Shown in pieces: positions 1-7,153 of a stretch of DNA of 64,000 nucleotides. The notes beneath the pieces are model-generated. The model was not told the origin of the DNA, did not search any database, and saw only the letters and a program-made list of their open reading frames with translations. Location: positions 434,001-498,000 of the forward strand of contig NZ_CP017940.1 of NCBI RefSeq assembly GCF_002764115.1. Reading direction: 5' to 3'. Made by a program: the position numbers and the translations under genes. Origin of the DNA: Phyllobacterium zundukense. GTDB lineage: Bacteria > Pseudomonadota > Alphaproteobacteria > Rhizobiales > Rhizobiaceae. Each line of letters opens with the position of its first letter. Positions within the stretch are counted from its first letter, which is position 1.

Positions 1-1
1 A

Positions 2-40
2 GCGCGTTACGCCAACATGGCAAAAGAACGAGGCCTTTGA
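2..40 (+). CDS. antitoxin of a type II toxin-antitoxin pair, 3' end only
   Basis: Only the last 12 codons are inside the window, ending in residues NMAKERGL and a TGA stop at 38-40. The stop overlaps the TTG start of the ParE-like toxin at 37 (TTGA overlap), the arrangement expected of an antitoxin-toxin operon. The antitoxin class cannot be decided from so short a piece. The call rests on position, not on recognised residues. Confidence 0.5.
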   Translation, partial: ARYANMAKERGL

Positions 41-333
41 AGGTTATTTTCACAGAGGAAGCACGCCAAGACTTGTTCGCGATCGGCGATTACATTGCTG
101 GCGACAACCCCCGGAGAGCATTGACCTTTGTGAACGAACTGCAGGCTCATTGCGTGTCCATTGGGGATTTCCCCGAATCCAGCCCGTTGCTATCACGCCA
201 TGAGGAGACAAAGATAAGGCGGGCGGTTCATGGCAGCTACGCGATATTTTATGTTGGCGGTCTGGAAGCAGTTATTATTTTGCGCGTCCTCAACAGTTCC
301 ATGAACTATGAACGGTTCCTGTTTGAGGAATAA
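37..333 (+). CDS. RelE/ParE family toxin
   Basis: A 98-aa protein of the usual length for the ParE branch of the RelE/ParE superfamily. It opens with the typical KVIFTEEARQDLFAIGDYIA pattern (a beta strand, then a helix with the conserved Asp-Leu spacing). It has an IRRAVHGSYAIFYV core strand pair and a C-terminal ILRVLNSSMNYERFL segment, corresponding to the family's I-L-R-V-L-H-x-R-R end. ParE proteins poison DNA gyrase and RelE proteins cleave mRNA at the ribosome; the sequence fits ParE better, but that is inference. The TTG start overlaps the stop of the upstream antitoxin remnant, so the two are translationally coupled. A strong hairpin follows the stop. Confidence 0.8.
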   Translation: MKVIFTEEARQDLFAIGDYIAGDNPRRALTFVNELQAHCVSIGDFPESSPLLSRHEETKIRRAVHGSYAIFYVGGLEAVIILRVLNSSMNYERFLFEE

Positions 334-360
334 TAGAGCCTTTCAGTGAAAGGCTCTATT
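332..360. terminator. hairpin terminator after the toxin gene
   Basis: A perfect inverted repeat with 12-bp arms (AATAGAGCCTTT and AAAGGCTCTATT) and a 5-nt loop starts at the toxin's stop codon. It sits between the toxin (+) and the convergent DUF2125 gene (-) and could serve both. There is no long T run, so efficiency is uncertain. Confidence 0.6.
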
Positions 361-374
361 GCCGTATTGTCCGA

Positions 375-1394
375 TCAGAGGGAAGGCAGTCGGCCGATGT
401 TGATGAAACCCACCGACATCTTTCCGTTCTTGACGGTGATGGGCAGTGTAGGTGCTCCACTCTCATCCTTCGGCACAAAGGCCATGGCCTGAAGCACCGA
501 GGAAATCGTGTTGCCGGCCTCGGGGAAGATGCCCTGGAGCGCCTTCGCGACACCTTCCGGATTGCGCATTGTCACTCTGAAATCGCCGCTGATGCGCCCG
601 TCGTCGGCGATCGAGAAGGGCCCGGAGATTCTGATCCCGCTGCCATCGTCGAACGCCACATCGATTTTGCGTAAGGTACCGGACTGGCCGCGCAAAACCG
701 TCAAATCGCGTTCGGGTTTGCCGAGAAGTGCGAAGCCGTTGGCGAGTTGAATGTCGGCGACGCCAGTCAGTTCGGGCAGTGGCCGATCATAGATGATGTT
801 GTCGGTGATTTTCAGCTTGTTGAAAGACAGGACGACGTCCATTTGCGGTTCCTGGGTAGCGAAATGCAGCTCGCCTTCCTGCACGACGGCCACTGGCGCA
901 TCGCCGGGCGCAGCATTGCGCTGATTGACGACGACGTTGCTGCCTTCGATCGCTATCTGCTTTGGAAGTGGTTTGTCGAGCCGAATGCTTGATGTGAGAT
1001 TGTCCCACCTGGCGTCGAGCGGCATGATGCCGGGCACATCGATTGCCGCCGGTCCGTCGATCCTGCTGACTATCTGCAACGGGTCGTAGACCTGCGCCGC
1101 CGAACGGAAGTTGCCAGCGGTAACGGAAAAGCTCTTGGCCGGATCGGCCCAGCCCACCTTGGTGCAATCGAGGCCAACCCGCAAAGGATAGCCGCTCGCC
1201 GTGGCGTTTTCGCATGTGGCGTCGATACCCTTTTCCTTGAACGCCGCGATGTTTGTTGCGACGCGCGTTTCCAGCTGATTGGCCAGATAGTACCAGCCGC
1301 CGGTATAGAGCACGCCTAGCAGAACAATACCGCCCCCGGCATATTTCAGAAGTCTTCCGCGCTTGTTGCTGTTCTCAGTGGTGCTTGACGGCAT
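375..1394 (-). CDS. DUF2125 domain-containing envelope protein
   Basis: A 339-aa protein with a short basic N-terminus, one membrane anchor at about residues 15-38 (GGGIVLLGVLYTGGWYYLA) and a long extracytoplasmic part. The pattern TxxGYPLRVGLDCxxVGW near residues 64-82 is characteristic of DUF2125 proteins of Rhizobiales. These are beta-rich periplasmic or membrane-anchored proteins of unknown function, distantly reminiscent of AsmA-like repeats. The gene stands alone, divergent from the gamma-glutamylcyclotransferase gene at 1606. The first ATG is used. No catalytic motif is visible. Confidence 0.8.
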   Translation of the reverse strand: MPSSTTENSNKRGRLLKYAGGGIVLLGVLYTGGWYYLANQLETRVATNIAAFKEKGIDATCENATASGYPLRVGLDCTKVGWADPAKSFSVTAGNFRSAAQVYDPLQIVSRIDGPAAIDVPGIMPLDARWDNLTSSIRLDKPLPKQIAIEGSNVVVNQRNAAPGDAPVAVVQEGELHFATQEPQMDVVLSFNKLKITDNIIYDRPLPELTGVADIQLANGFALLGKPERDLTVLRGQSGTLRKIDVAFDDGSGIRISGPFSIADDGRISGDFRVTMRNPEGVAKALQGIFPEAGNTISSVLQAMAFVPKDESGAPTLPITVKNGKMSVGFINIGRLPSL

Positions 1395-1470
1395 GGTCCG
1401 GCTCTCGCTATCGATCAGGGGAAGACGCTTCAGAGCCCGGTTGCAAACTCCACGGCGGCTGTCATCTGAC

Positions 1471-1536
1471 GTGGTTTTCTGTGCTTCCGGTGCTCACGTA
1501 CTCTAAGTACGCTGCGCTCCGGTTCTCGAAAACCAC
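1471..1536. repeat. intergenic palindromic repeat, family B, copy 1
   Basis: An imperfect inverted repeat whose outer arms are GTGGTTTTC and GAAAACCAC, with inner CACGTACT and AGTAC segments around the centre. A second copy with the same core (CTGCGCTCCGGTTCTCGAAA) lies at 28185-28252. It sits in the divergent gap between the DUF2125 and gamma-glutamylcyclotransferase genes. It looks like a dispersed hairpin element rather than a gene-specific site. Confidence 0.7.
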
Positions 1537-1605
1537 GCCACATGCCTTGCCGCAGCGACTTTTCAAACGGGCTCTCACAGTTCTCTAACTGCTATCAGGA
1601 CGGAT

Positions 1606-2127
1606 ATGGGCGATTTTTGGGTCTTTGGCTATGGGTCTCTGATGTGGAAGCCAGGCTTTGCACATGTGGAGACCAGACATGCCCGCTTGCATGGCTATCG
1701 TCGGGCACTTTGCGTACGCTCCTACGTGCACCGTGGAACGCCGGAACGGCCGGGACTGGTGCTCGGCCTCGATCGGGGCGGGTCCTGCCTCGGGATGGCA
1801 TTTCGCGTGCCCGGCGATCTCGAGGATGAGGTTGTTGCCTATCTGCGCGCGCGCGAACTGGTCACGCATGTCTATCTCGAGAGGCGGCTTGGCGTGCGGC
1901 TGGACGACGGCCGTAAAGTCGAGGCGCTGACCTACATTGTCGACCGCAGCCATGTCCAATATGCCGGTGCACTGTCGGTGAGCGAAGCCGCAACAGCCGT
2001 GAGGGGTTCGGTCGGTCAATCGGGCCGCAACGAGGACTATGTGCACAATACGCTGGAGCACATGCTCAAGATGAATATCCGCGACCACTGGATGGAAGCG
2101 GTTGTGACAGCAGTGGACGGCGGCTAG
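1606..2127 (+). CDS. gamma-glutamylcyclotransferase, ChaC-like
   Basis: A 173-aa protein starting MGDFWVFGYGSLMWKPGF. The YGSLMW loop at residues 9-14 is the substrate-binding signature of gamma-glutamylcyclotransferases. The later segment GMAFRVPGDLEDEVVAYLRARE carries the ChaC-type spacing with the acidic residues expected at the active site. ChaC enzymes degrade glutathione to 5-oxoproline and Cys-Gly in the cytoplasm. The length is typical of the bacterial ChaC branch. The ATG at 1606 gives the natural N-terminus. A copy of repeat family A follows directly. Confidence 0.85.
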   Translation: MGDFWVFGYGSLMWKPGFAHVETRHARLHGYRRALCVRSYVHRGTPERPGLVLGLDRGGSCLGMAFRVPGDLEDEVVAYLRARELVTHVYLERRLGVRLDDGRKVEALTYIVDRSHVQYAGALSVSEAATAVRGSVGQSGRNEDYVHNTLEHMLKMNIRDHWMEAVVTAVDGG

Positions 2128-2138
2128 GACGAGGACGG

Positions 2139-2310
2139 TTATCTCTCCCCTTGTGGGAGAGAAAGGATTTTCTTGGGTTTAGCGCAGCTAAATCCTTAGA
2201 AAATCCAAGTGACGGGATCCCCTGTTCATCAAAATCCCCTCTCTGGTGATTTCTAGCACCTAGCAAAAGCTAAGATGCTGAAATCACTTTCTCCCTCAAG
2301 GGGGGAGATT
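2139..2310. repeat. mosaic palindromic intergenic element, family A, copy 1
   Basis: About 172 bp made of nested inverted repeats. The ends are TTATCTCTCCC and GGGGGAGATT; next comes an internal AGGATTTTCTTGGGTTTAGC / GCTAAATCCTTAGAAAATCC pair; last is a GATTTCTAGCAC / GTGCTGAAATC-type hairpin. Related copies lie at 9850, 11602 and 25716, all in the same orientation downstream of a minus-strand gene. Here the right end supplies two bases of the plsC stop codon. The three-module layout resembles rhizobial RIME-type elements; the family assignment is inference. Confidence 0.8.
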
Positions 2311-3115
2311 AGCGCTGCACCCCCGCGCTCAGAACGTCTACCCCCAATTCCTTCAACCGGTTGATAGCGGTCGGGGGCATGGGGGGTGGATTGTCCGATT
2401 TCGCAGCTTGGATCAGCAGGTCGTCGCACGCGGCCTCGGTCACCTCCTCCAGCTTTTTCAAAAAAGCGTCGTTGTCGAGACCGGGTGGTATCGGTGGCAG
2501 GATCCGGGAGTGAATGACGCCGGGATAGCGCATGAATTTGCGCCGCGGCCAATAGAGCCCGGCATTGTGTGCAATCGGAACCACCGGGATGCCCAGTTCG
2601 CCATAGATGTGCGCGACGCCATATTTGTAGTGGGGCGCGGCTCCAGGAGCCGTGCGCGTGCCTTCGGGATAAATCATCAGCTGCCTGTTCTCGGCGACGG
2701 CCTTACGTGCGCCCTTGACCGCCGTTTTCATGGCGGCCGAGCGCTTGCCGCGATCGATCGGCACCATCTTCATTTTCTTGATGTACCAGCCGAACAGCGG
2801 GATCCAGGTCAATTCACGCTTGAGGATATAAACCGGATCGGCGATGTGGGGCAGGAAGGCATAGGTATCCCAGAAGGATTGATGCTTGGCTGCGCAGATA
2901 TAGGGGCCGTCCGGAATATTCTCGAGACCGTCGATGTGATGGTCAGTACCGGCAATTACCTTCTGCAGCCACAGATTGGATTTCGCCCAGTTCTTCGGAA
3001 CGCTCCACGCCTGCTTGCGCGGGCTCAGAAAATAATATGGCGTGAAGATGATCATCTGGATGATCAGATTGAGGTAGAACGCGGTGTTGAACAGTAATGA
3101 TCGGATGATCGTCAT
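2309..3115 (-). CDS. plsC: 1-acyl-sn-glycerol-3-phosphate acyltransferase
   Basis: A 268-aa membrane-associated acyltransferase. An N-terminal hydrophobic stretch (residues 5-30) is followed by the catalytic H-x4-D motif in AAKHQSFWDT near residues 76-85. Later come the substrate-phosphate motif YPEGTRTAPG near residues 149-158 and the block III proline region GIPVVPIAHN. It transfers an acyl chain to lysophosphatidate to make phosphatidate in phospholipid synthesis. Family length and all motifs are intact. The stop codon is partly formed by the adjoining family A repeat. It is followed upstream (to the right) by the YdcF gene in the same direction. Confidence 0.9.
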   Translation of the reverse strand: MTIIRSLLFNTAFYLNLIIQMIIFTPYYFLSPRKQAWSVPKNWAKSNLWLQKVIAGTDHHIDGLENIPDGPYICAAKHQSFWDTYAFLPHIADPVYILKRELTWIPLFGWYIKKMKMVPIDRGKRSAAMKTAVKGARKAVAENRQLMIYPEGTRTAPGAAPHYKYGVAHIYGELGIPVVPIAHNAGLYWPRRKFMRYPGVIHSRILPPIPPGLDNDAFLKKLEEVTEAACDDLLIQAAKSDNPPPMPPTAINRLKELGVDVLSAGVQR

Positions 3116-3191
3116 GAGGGGACTCTGGTGACATCGAATGGCCTGCGGCCTTCGTTATACTAAATGGGCGGCGCAGTGAACTGGTGAAAGC

Positions 3192-3902
3192 CTATCCCTT
3201 GATCCGATGCAACAAAGAGGCGGTGGCGTCGGACAGACTGGCCGGTAGCTGGTACCGGATCACAGCGCCGAGATATTTGACGTATTCGACGAAGAGGACC
3301 CGGACCACCAGCCCGCGGGTAATCCAGTTGCCGTCTTTCAGATTGGTGTTGATGATGGGGTAGGGGATAAACTCAATGTCCTGTGAGGCGCGCTTGAGTT
3401 CAAACATCGTCCGGGGGATATGGTAATTGTTCGTGACGACGATAATCCGCTTGTAATGGTTCGCATTGGCCCACTTGACGCTCTCGGCGGCATTGCCGAT
3501 CGTATCCAGTGCCGACCGGTCGATGTCGACGCAGCATTCGAACAGCGTGGCATCACCGCCGGTGACGCGCTGCAATTCATTGCGGTTGGTCGAGGAATGG
3601 ACACCGCTGATGAACAGCCGTTCGCCGCGCTTGTTCTTGAGCAGATCAAGAGCGCCTTCGATACGCGAATAACCGCCGGTCAGAACGACGATGCCATCTG
3701 CGGGTTCGCTTAGATCCGGCGCCTGCAACGTGCTGACACGATCGCTAAAAACGATGAAACCACCGATAAACAGGCCGATAAAAATGATGCACAGGATAAA
3801 TAGCGGCACCACGATCCGCCTGCGGATGAACGAAATCAATCGACCGCCGCGGCCCTCGTCGCCCGCATCTGGCTTGCTGTTACTGTCGTTCAACCCGTTC
3901 AT
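3192..3902 (-). CDS. YdcF family protein (DUF218)
   Basis: A DUF218/YdcF protein of 236 aa from the ATG at 3902. It has a basic N-terminus, one transmembrane segment at about residues 24-47 and the DUF218 fold: GIVVLTGGYSRIEGALDLL, then LFISGVHSSTNRNEL and the VTNNYHIPRTMFEL block. Relatives (SanA, YdcF, ElyC) are envelope proteins linked to peptidoglycan or polysaccharide metabolism; the reaction here is unknown. The frame stays open upstream to an ATG at 3986, but that adds 28 residues unlike the family and has no ribosome site. It lies 108 bp after ftsX in the same direction. Confidence 0.8.
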   Translation of the reverse strand: MNGLNDSNSKPDAGDEGRGGRLISFIRRRIVVPLFILCIIFIGLFIGGFIVFSDRVSTLQAPDLSEPADGIVVLTGGYSRIEGALDLLKNKRGERLFISGVHSSTNRNELQRVTGGDATLFECCVDIDRSALDTIGNAAESVKWANANHYKRIIVVTNNYHIPRTMFELKRASQDIEFIPYPIINTNLKDGNWITRGLVVRVLFVEYVKYLGAVIRYQLPASLSDATASLLHRIKG

Positions 3903-4010
3903 TTTGCGTCGCAAATTGCCTTGCTTGAAGATCGTTTTTCTTGAGAGGGTTAAACAGCCGCCGCGCCGGAGCCATGTAAAATCCATAGGGTCAAAATAAA
4001 TAAAACGAGT

Positions 4011-5021
4011 TTAATTTTCGTGACTTTTGCCTGTCCGGCCGTCGACCTGCCTCAGATGCGCTATGACTGTCATTCTTGTTGTAATCATGGTCAGAACACT
4101 GACCGCCAATATGATCAGAACCACGCCGGAATAGCCGCCTGAGCCGATGGAGAAATTGCCGAAGAGCGCTGTTGCCTGATCGGCTTCTGGCGTTGCCAGA
4201 TTGCGGGAGGACCACCAGGCAACACCCAGGAAAATAGTCATCGCGAGCGCGCCGCCGCAGAGCGCGCCTTTCAAGGCTGTCCAGAAGAAGTGCCGCTCAA
4301 ACTGACGGGCGACGAATTTCTGTTCTGCGCCGATGAAGTGCAGGACTTCGATAATGTGCTCATTACCAGCCATGGCACCGCGCGTGGCGAAAATGACCGT
4401 GAGGACGGTTGCTGCGACGACGAGACCAAGGACGGCCATGCCGATGAGCACTGTCGAGCGGGCCATTGAAACCAGCCTGTCCACCCAGTTGCGGTGGTCG
4501 TCGAAACTCGCACCGGGAACGTCCTTGACCAATGCGCTGCGAATGGCGGCAAAGTCCGGCGGCGTTGCCTCGTCGAGCGTGACGATCACCAGGCGCGGCA
4601 CGGGGAGCTCGTCGATATCGAGGCCAGTGCCGAGCCAGGGCTCAAGGAGGCGGGCCGTCGCGGCGCGGTCGATGATGCGGGTGGATTTCACCCCGGAAAA
4701 GCCCTGAGCGATTGTGCTGGCCTGGGTCAGCAGAGCTTCCATGTCCTGCCCCTCGACGGGGCGGATCTGGATCGTCGCCTCGGTCGAAATCTGGCTCTGC
4801 CACGTGGCGGCCGTCGATTGGACAAGGCTGACCGCGCCTATGGTAAGGCACGCGAGGAAGGTCATGATGGCGATGACGATCATCAGCGCATGGCCGACGA
4901 CGTTGCCGGCCGGAACGATGGGCGCTTGGCCGCTCTTGCCACGCACCCGCTGTATGGCTTTGTCGATCAGGACCAGGGCACGATCCTTGAGGCGGGCGGC
5001 GTTAGAGCGGCTTTCAGTCAT
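4011..5021 (-). CDS. ftsX: cell division ABC transporter permease FtsX
   Basis: A 336-aa FtsX. A cytoplasmic N-terminus leads to a first transmembrane segment (about 47-68, VVGHALMIVIAIMTFLACLTIGAVSL). A periplasmic loop of about 110 residues with the FtsX extracellular domain follows, then three more membrane segments (about 192-215, 240-262, 295-316). FtsX pairs with FtsE and transmits ATP hydrolysis to periplasmic amidase activation at the division septum. The ATG at 5021 is kept and overlaps the stop of an inserted reading frame (ATGA). In the usual arrangement ftsE and ftsX overlap; here 336 bp separate them (see 5003-5359). Confidence 0.92.
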   Translation of the reverse strand: MTESRSNAARLKDRALVLIDKAIQRVRGKSGQAPIVPAGNVVGHALMIVIAIMTFLACLTIGAVSLVQSTAATWQSQISTEATIQIRPVEGQDMEALLTQASTIAQGFSGVKSTRIIDRAATARLLEPWLGTGLDIDELPVPRLVIVTLDEATPPDFAAIRSALVKDVPGASFDDHRNWVDRLVSMARSTVLIGMAVLGLVVAATVLTVIFATRGAMAGNEHIIEVLHFIGAEQKFVARQFERHFFWTALKGALCGGALAMTIFLGVAWWSSRNLATPEADQATALFGNFSIGSGGYSGVVLIILAVSVLTMITTRMTVIAHLRQVDGRTGKSHEN

Positions 5022-5359
5022 ATCGAACCCGTTCTGTTTCCCGGATGGCGAGACAATCCACGCGGAAGGTGGCGAGGCCGATGTGGTTCATCGGACGAAG
5101 CTGCCTGACAAAGTGGTTGGCCGTCAGCCGGAAACCCAGCCGTTGGTTTGCTTTGGCAAACCAACAAGCTGTTAAATCCGCTGGTTAAATTATCCGCATT
5201 TCGCAGAAATGCGGTTTGACCAGTGGGCCGGGTGAATTCGGGCCAAATCCTTCGGGCTTTAGCTTCGTCCGATGGATAAACATCGGCCTCGCCAAACCCC
5301 TTGACCTCGTCCACGAATTCCCTCCGGCAGAACGATTCAATATGACTGAAAGCCGCTCT
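5003..5359. repeat. long inverted duplication splitting the ftsE-ftsX junction
   Basis: The first 20 bases of the ftsX region (AGAGCGGCTTTCAGTCATAT on the plus strand at about 5004-5023) recur inverted at about 5340-5359. Further in, GGCGAGGCCGATGT and CATCGGACGAAGCT occur in both arms at about 5073-5102 and 5262-5295 in inverted order. The centre holds two perfect small hairpins, TTGGTTTGC/GCAAACCAA (about 5142-5163) and CCGCATTTC/GAAATGCGG (about 5194-5214). The motif TATGACT flanks the insert on both sides like a 7-bp target duplication. The arms are imperfect, with small gaps. Confidence 0.75.
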
Positions 5360-5365
5360 AGTCAT
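5018..5365 (-). CDS. open frame created by the insertion between ftsE and ftsX
   Basis: A 115-codon frame starting ATGACTAGAGCG inside the last codons of ftsE and ending in a TGA that overlaps the ftsX ATG (ATGA). It therefore bridges the two genes without a break. The peptide (MTRAAFSHIESFCRREFVDE...) matches nothing I recognise. Part of it is re-encoded by the opposite arm of the inverted repeat, where the frame ...AAFSHIEPVLF... reads on the plus strand. It may only preserve translational coupling from ftsE to ftsX, or it may be meaningless. Low confidence as a protein. Confidence 0.25.
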   Translation of the reverse strand: MTRAAFSHIESFCRREFVDEVKGFGEADVYPSDEAKARRIWPEFTRPTGQTAFLRNADNLTSGFNSLLVCQSKPTAGFPADGQPLCQAASSDEPHRPRHLPRGLSRHPGNRTGSI

Positions 5366-6017
5366 AGATATCGAGCCTTCCCTGATCGAGAATCATGCGC
5401 CGCGCATTGATCTGGTCCATCAAAGTCAGATCGTGTGTTGCAATGACCACGGCCGTGCCGGAGCGGTTCAATTCGCCGAAAAGCCGCAGGAGACGCCGCG
5501 CCAGTGGCGGATCGACGTTACCCGTTGGCTCGTCCGCCAGAAGGATTTCGGGCTGGTCGATCAGGGCGCGGGCGATGGCGGCGCGCTGCTTCTCACCGCC
5601 GGACAGGACAGGCGGCAGCACATGCATGCGCTCGCCGAGGCCAACCCAGTGCAGGAGTTCTTCCACCTCGGCGCGATAGGTCGCCTCTTCCTTGCCCCGA
5701 ACGCGCAGCGGAAGCGCGACGTTCTGATAGGTGGTCATATGATCGAGCAGGCGGAAATCCTGGAAAACGACACCGATACGCCGGCGCAAAAGCGGCATCT
5801 CCTTGGAGGAAATCGTCGCGATATCCTTGCCGAAGACAGTGATCAGCCCGCGCGTCGGCTTCAGCGTCATGAACAGGAGACGCAGCAGCGACGTCTTGCC
5901 GGCGCCCGAAGGGCCGGTCAGGAACTGGAACGACCGCGGTGAAATATGGAGGCTGACATCACGCAGAACCTCCGGGCCCATCCCGTACCGCAAACCGACA
6001 TTCTCAAAACGAATCAA
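5358..6017 (-). CDS. ftsE: cell division ATP-binding protein FtsE
   Basis: From a TTG start at 6017 this gives 219 aa, the standard FtsE length, beginning LIRFENVGLRYG. Walker A is GPSGAGKTS (about residues 35-43), the Q-loop is in GVVFQDFRLLDH, the signature is LSGGEKQR, Walker B is ILLADEPTG, and the switch His is in IATHD. FtsE is the ATPase of the FtsEX complex that controls septal peptidoglycan hydrolysis. The frame runs open far upstream, but those codons lie in front of the conserved start and are not FtsE. The 3' end merges with the inverted duplication. Confidence 0.92.
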   Translation of the reverse strand: MIRFENVGLRYGMGPEVLRDVSLHISPRSFQFLTGPSGAGKTSLLRLLFMTLKPTRGLITVFGKDIATISSKEMPLLRRRIGVVFQDFRLLDHMTTYQNVALPLRVRGKEEATYRAEVEELLHWVGLGERMHVLPPVLSGGEKQRAAIARALIDQPEILLADEPTGNVDPPLARRLLRLFGELNRSGTAVVIATHDLTLMDQINARRMILDQGRLDIYD

Positions 6018-6185
6018 GCGTAATTTTCCAATCTCATGTCCACGTTGTTTTATTTTGCGCGGACAGATTTGACCACCCATCAATCGCAGCTGAGCACCAG
6101 CCGAAACATTAATTTTTGTGCGGTAATTTTGTCCCATGATTCGGAGAAACATGACTGCAACATGGCAGGATGATCGGAAAGTCGT

Positions 6186-6470
6186 GTGATCGTGCAAACT
6201 GCAGCCAAAAATGTCACGAATTTCTTCACAGCCCAGCCCTTTGACAAAGGCATGGCAGAAGAGGCATGCTTCGAGACGATTTTGCCCGCCGATAGTGTTG
6301 CTGCTCCTGCACCGCGGCCATCGCCCGACGATGACGGGATCGCAATCCTCCAGTCCCGTGATAATGCGCAAGGCAGGATGCCGGGCTTCGGCTACTGGCT
6401 CCTTATTGCGCTCGTCGCCGTTTCGGTGTTCTGGATCAGCGGTGGTCACACGCTCCTGACGCCACGCTGA
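6186..6470 (+). CDS. small tail-anchored membrane protein, function unknown
   Basis: A 94-aa frame (GTG start) placed between ftsE and hpt. The first 65 residues are polar with a PAPRPSPDDD linker. One hydrophobic segment lies near the C-terminus (about 70-88, FGYWLLIALVAVSVFWISGG), giving a C-tail-anchored topology. An in-frame ATG at 6252 (MAEEACFE) is an alternative start giving 72 aa. I do not recognise the family. It is expressed towards hpt, with an 84-bp gap. The membrane segment and codon pattern favour a real gene, but support is moderate. Confidence 0.5.
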   Translation: MIVQTAAKNVTNFFTAQPFDKGMAEEACFETILPADSVAAPAPRPSPDDDGIAILQSRDNAQGRMPGFGYWLLIALVAVSVFWISGGHTLLTPR

Positions 6471-6554
6471 TCCCGCATCAGCTTTTGCTTTTGCAATGCG
6501 GATCGGGCTATAGCAGCCTCTCATATCCCTTGTTGAACAATCAGGAAGACAGGC

Positions 6555-7091
6555 ATGCCAAAGGTCGGCGGAAAAAACATCGAGGTTCTCTTCAGCGCGC
6601 AAACAATCGCCGATCGAAATCTCGAACTTGCCGAGGCAATTGTCGCTCGCAATTTCGAGAACCTGCTCGTGATATCGATCCTCAAAGGGTCGTTCATTTT
6701 CGCAGCAGACCTGATCCGCGCCATGCATGATGCGGGGGCCGAGCCCGATGTCGAATTCATCACCGTCTCAAGCTATGGCAAGGGAACGGAAAGCGGCGAG
6801 GTACGCCTGTTGCGCGATATCGACAGCGACGTTCACGGCCGCGATGTTCTCCTGATCGACGATATTCTGGAATCGGGAAAGACGTTGAAATTCACCCGCG
6901 AACTTATGCTGGAGCGCGGTGCCCGCAGTGTTTCCATTGCGGTGCTGCTCGACAAAAGCGTGAAGCGCAAAACCGATATCGAAGCCGATTTCAAAGGCTT
7001 CGAGTGCCCCGACTATTTTGTGGTCGGGTATGGCATGGATGTCGGCCATTCCTTCCGGCAATTGCCCTATGTCGGGGTGGTCACGGACTAG
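6555..7091 (+). CDS. hpt: hypoxanthine phosphoribosyltransferase
   Basis: A 178-aa type I phosphoribosyltransferase. The PRPP-binding loop DVLLIDDILESGKT lies at about residues 95-108. The hood region ILKGSFIFAADLIRAM and the C-terminal FVVGYGMDVGHSFRQLPYVGVV typical of HPRT are present. It converts hypoxanthine (and guanine) plus PRPP to IMP (or GMP) in purine salvage in the cytoplasm. The ATG at 6555 has a GGAAG-like ribosome site about 8 nt upstream. It ends before a strong hairpin, convergent with the TIGR02302 gene. Confidence 0.92.
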   Translation: MPKVGGKNIEVLFSAQTIADRNLELAEAIVARNFENLLVISILKGSFIFAADLIRAMHDAGAEPDVEFITVSSYGKGTESGEVRLLRDIDSDVHGRDVLLIDDILESGKTLKFTRELMLERGARSVSIAVLLDKSVKRKTDIEADFKGFECPDYFVVGYGMDVGHSFRQLPYVGVVTD

Positions 7092-7115
7092 AGAACGTAC
7101 AAGGCTGGCCGTCTT

Positions 7116-7140
7116 TACCCTCCCCCTTGTGGGGAGGGTA
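7116..7140. terminator. convergent terminator hairpin between hpt and TIGR02302 gene
   Basis: A perfect 10-bp stem (TACCCTCCCC / GGGGAGGGTA) with a 5-nt loop sits in the 62-bp gap between two convergent stop codons. The position suits a bidirectional terminator, though it lacks a T tract. Confidence 0.6.
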
Positions 7141-7153
7141 GGAGCAACTCGTC

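Noticed and set aside
6018..6728. Extension of the ftsE frame upstream to 6728
   Set aside because: The conserved FtsE start is the TTG at 6017, giving the usual 219 aa. The extension overlaps hpt and the small membrane gene and carries no domain.
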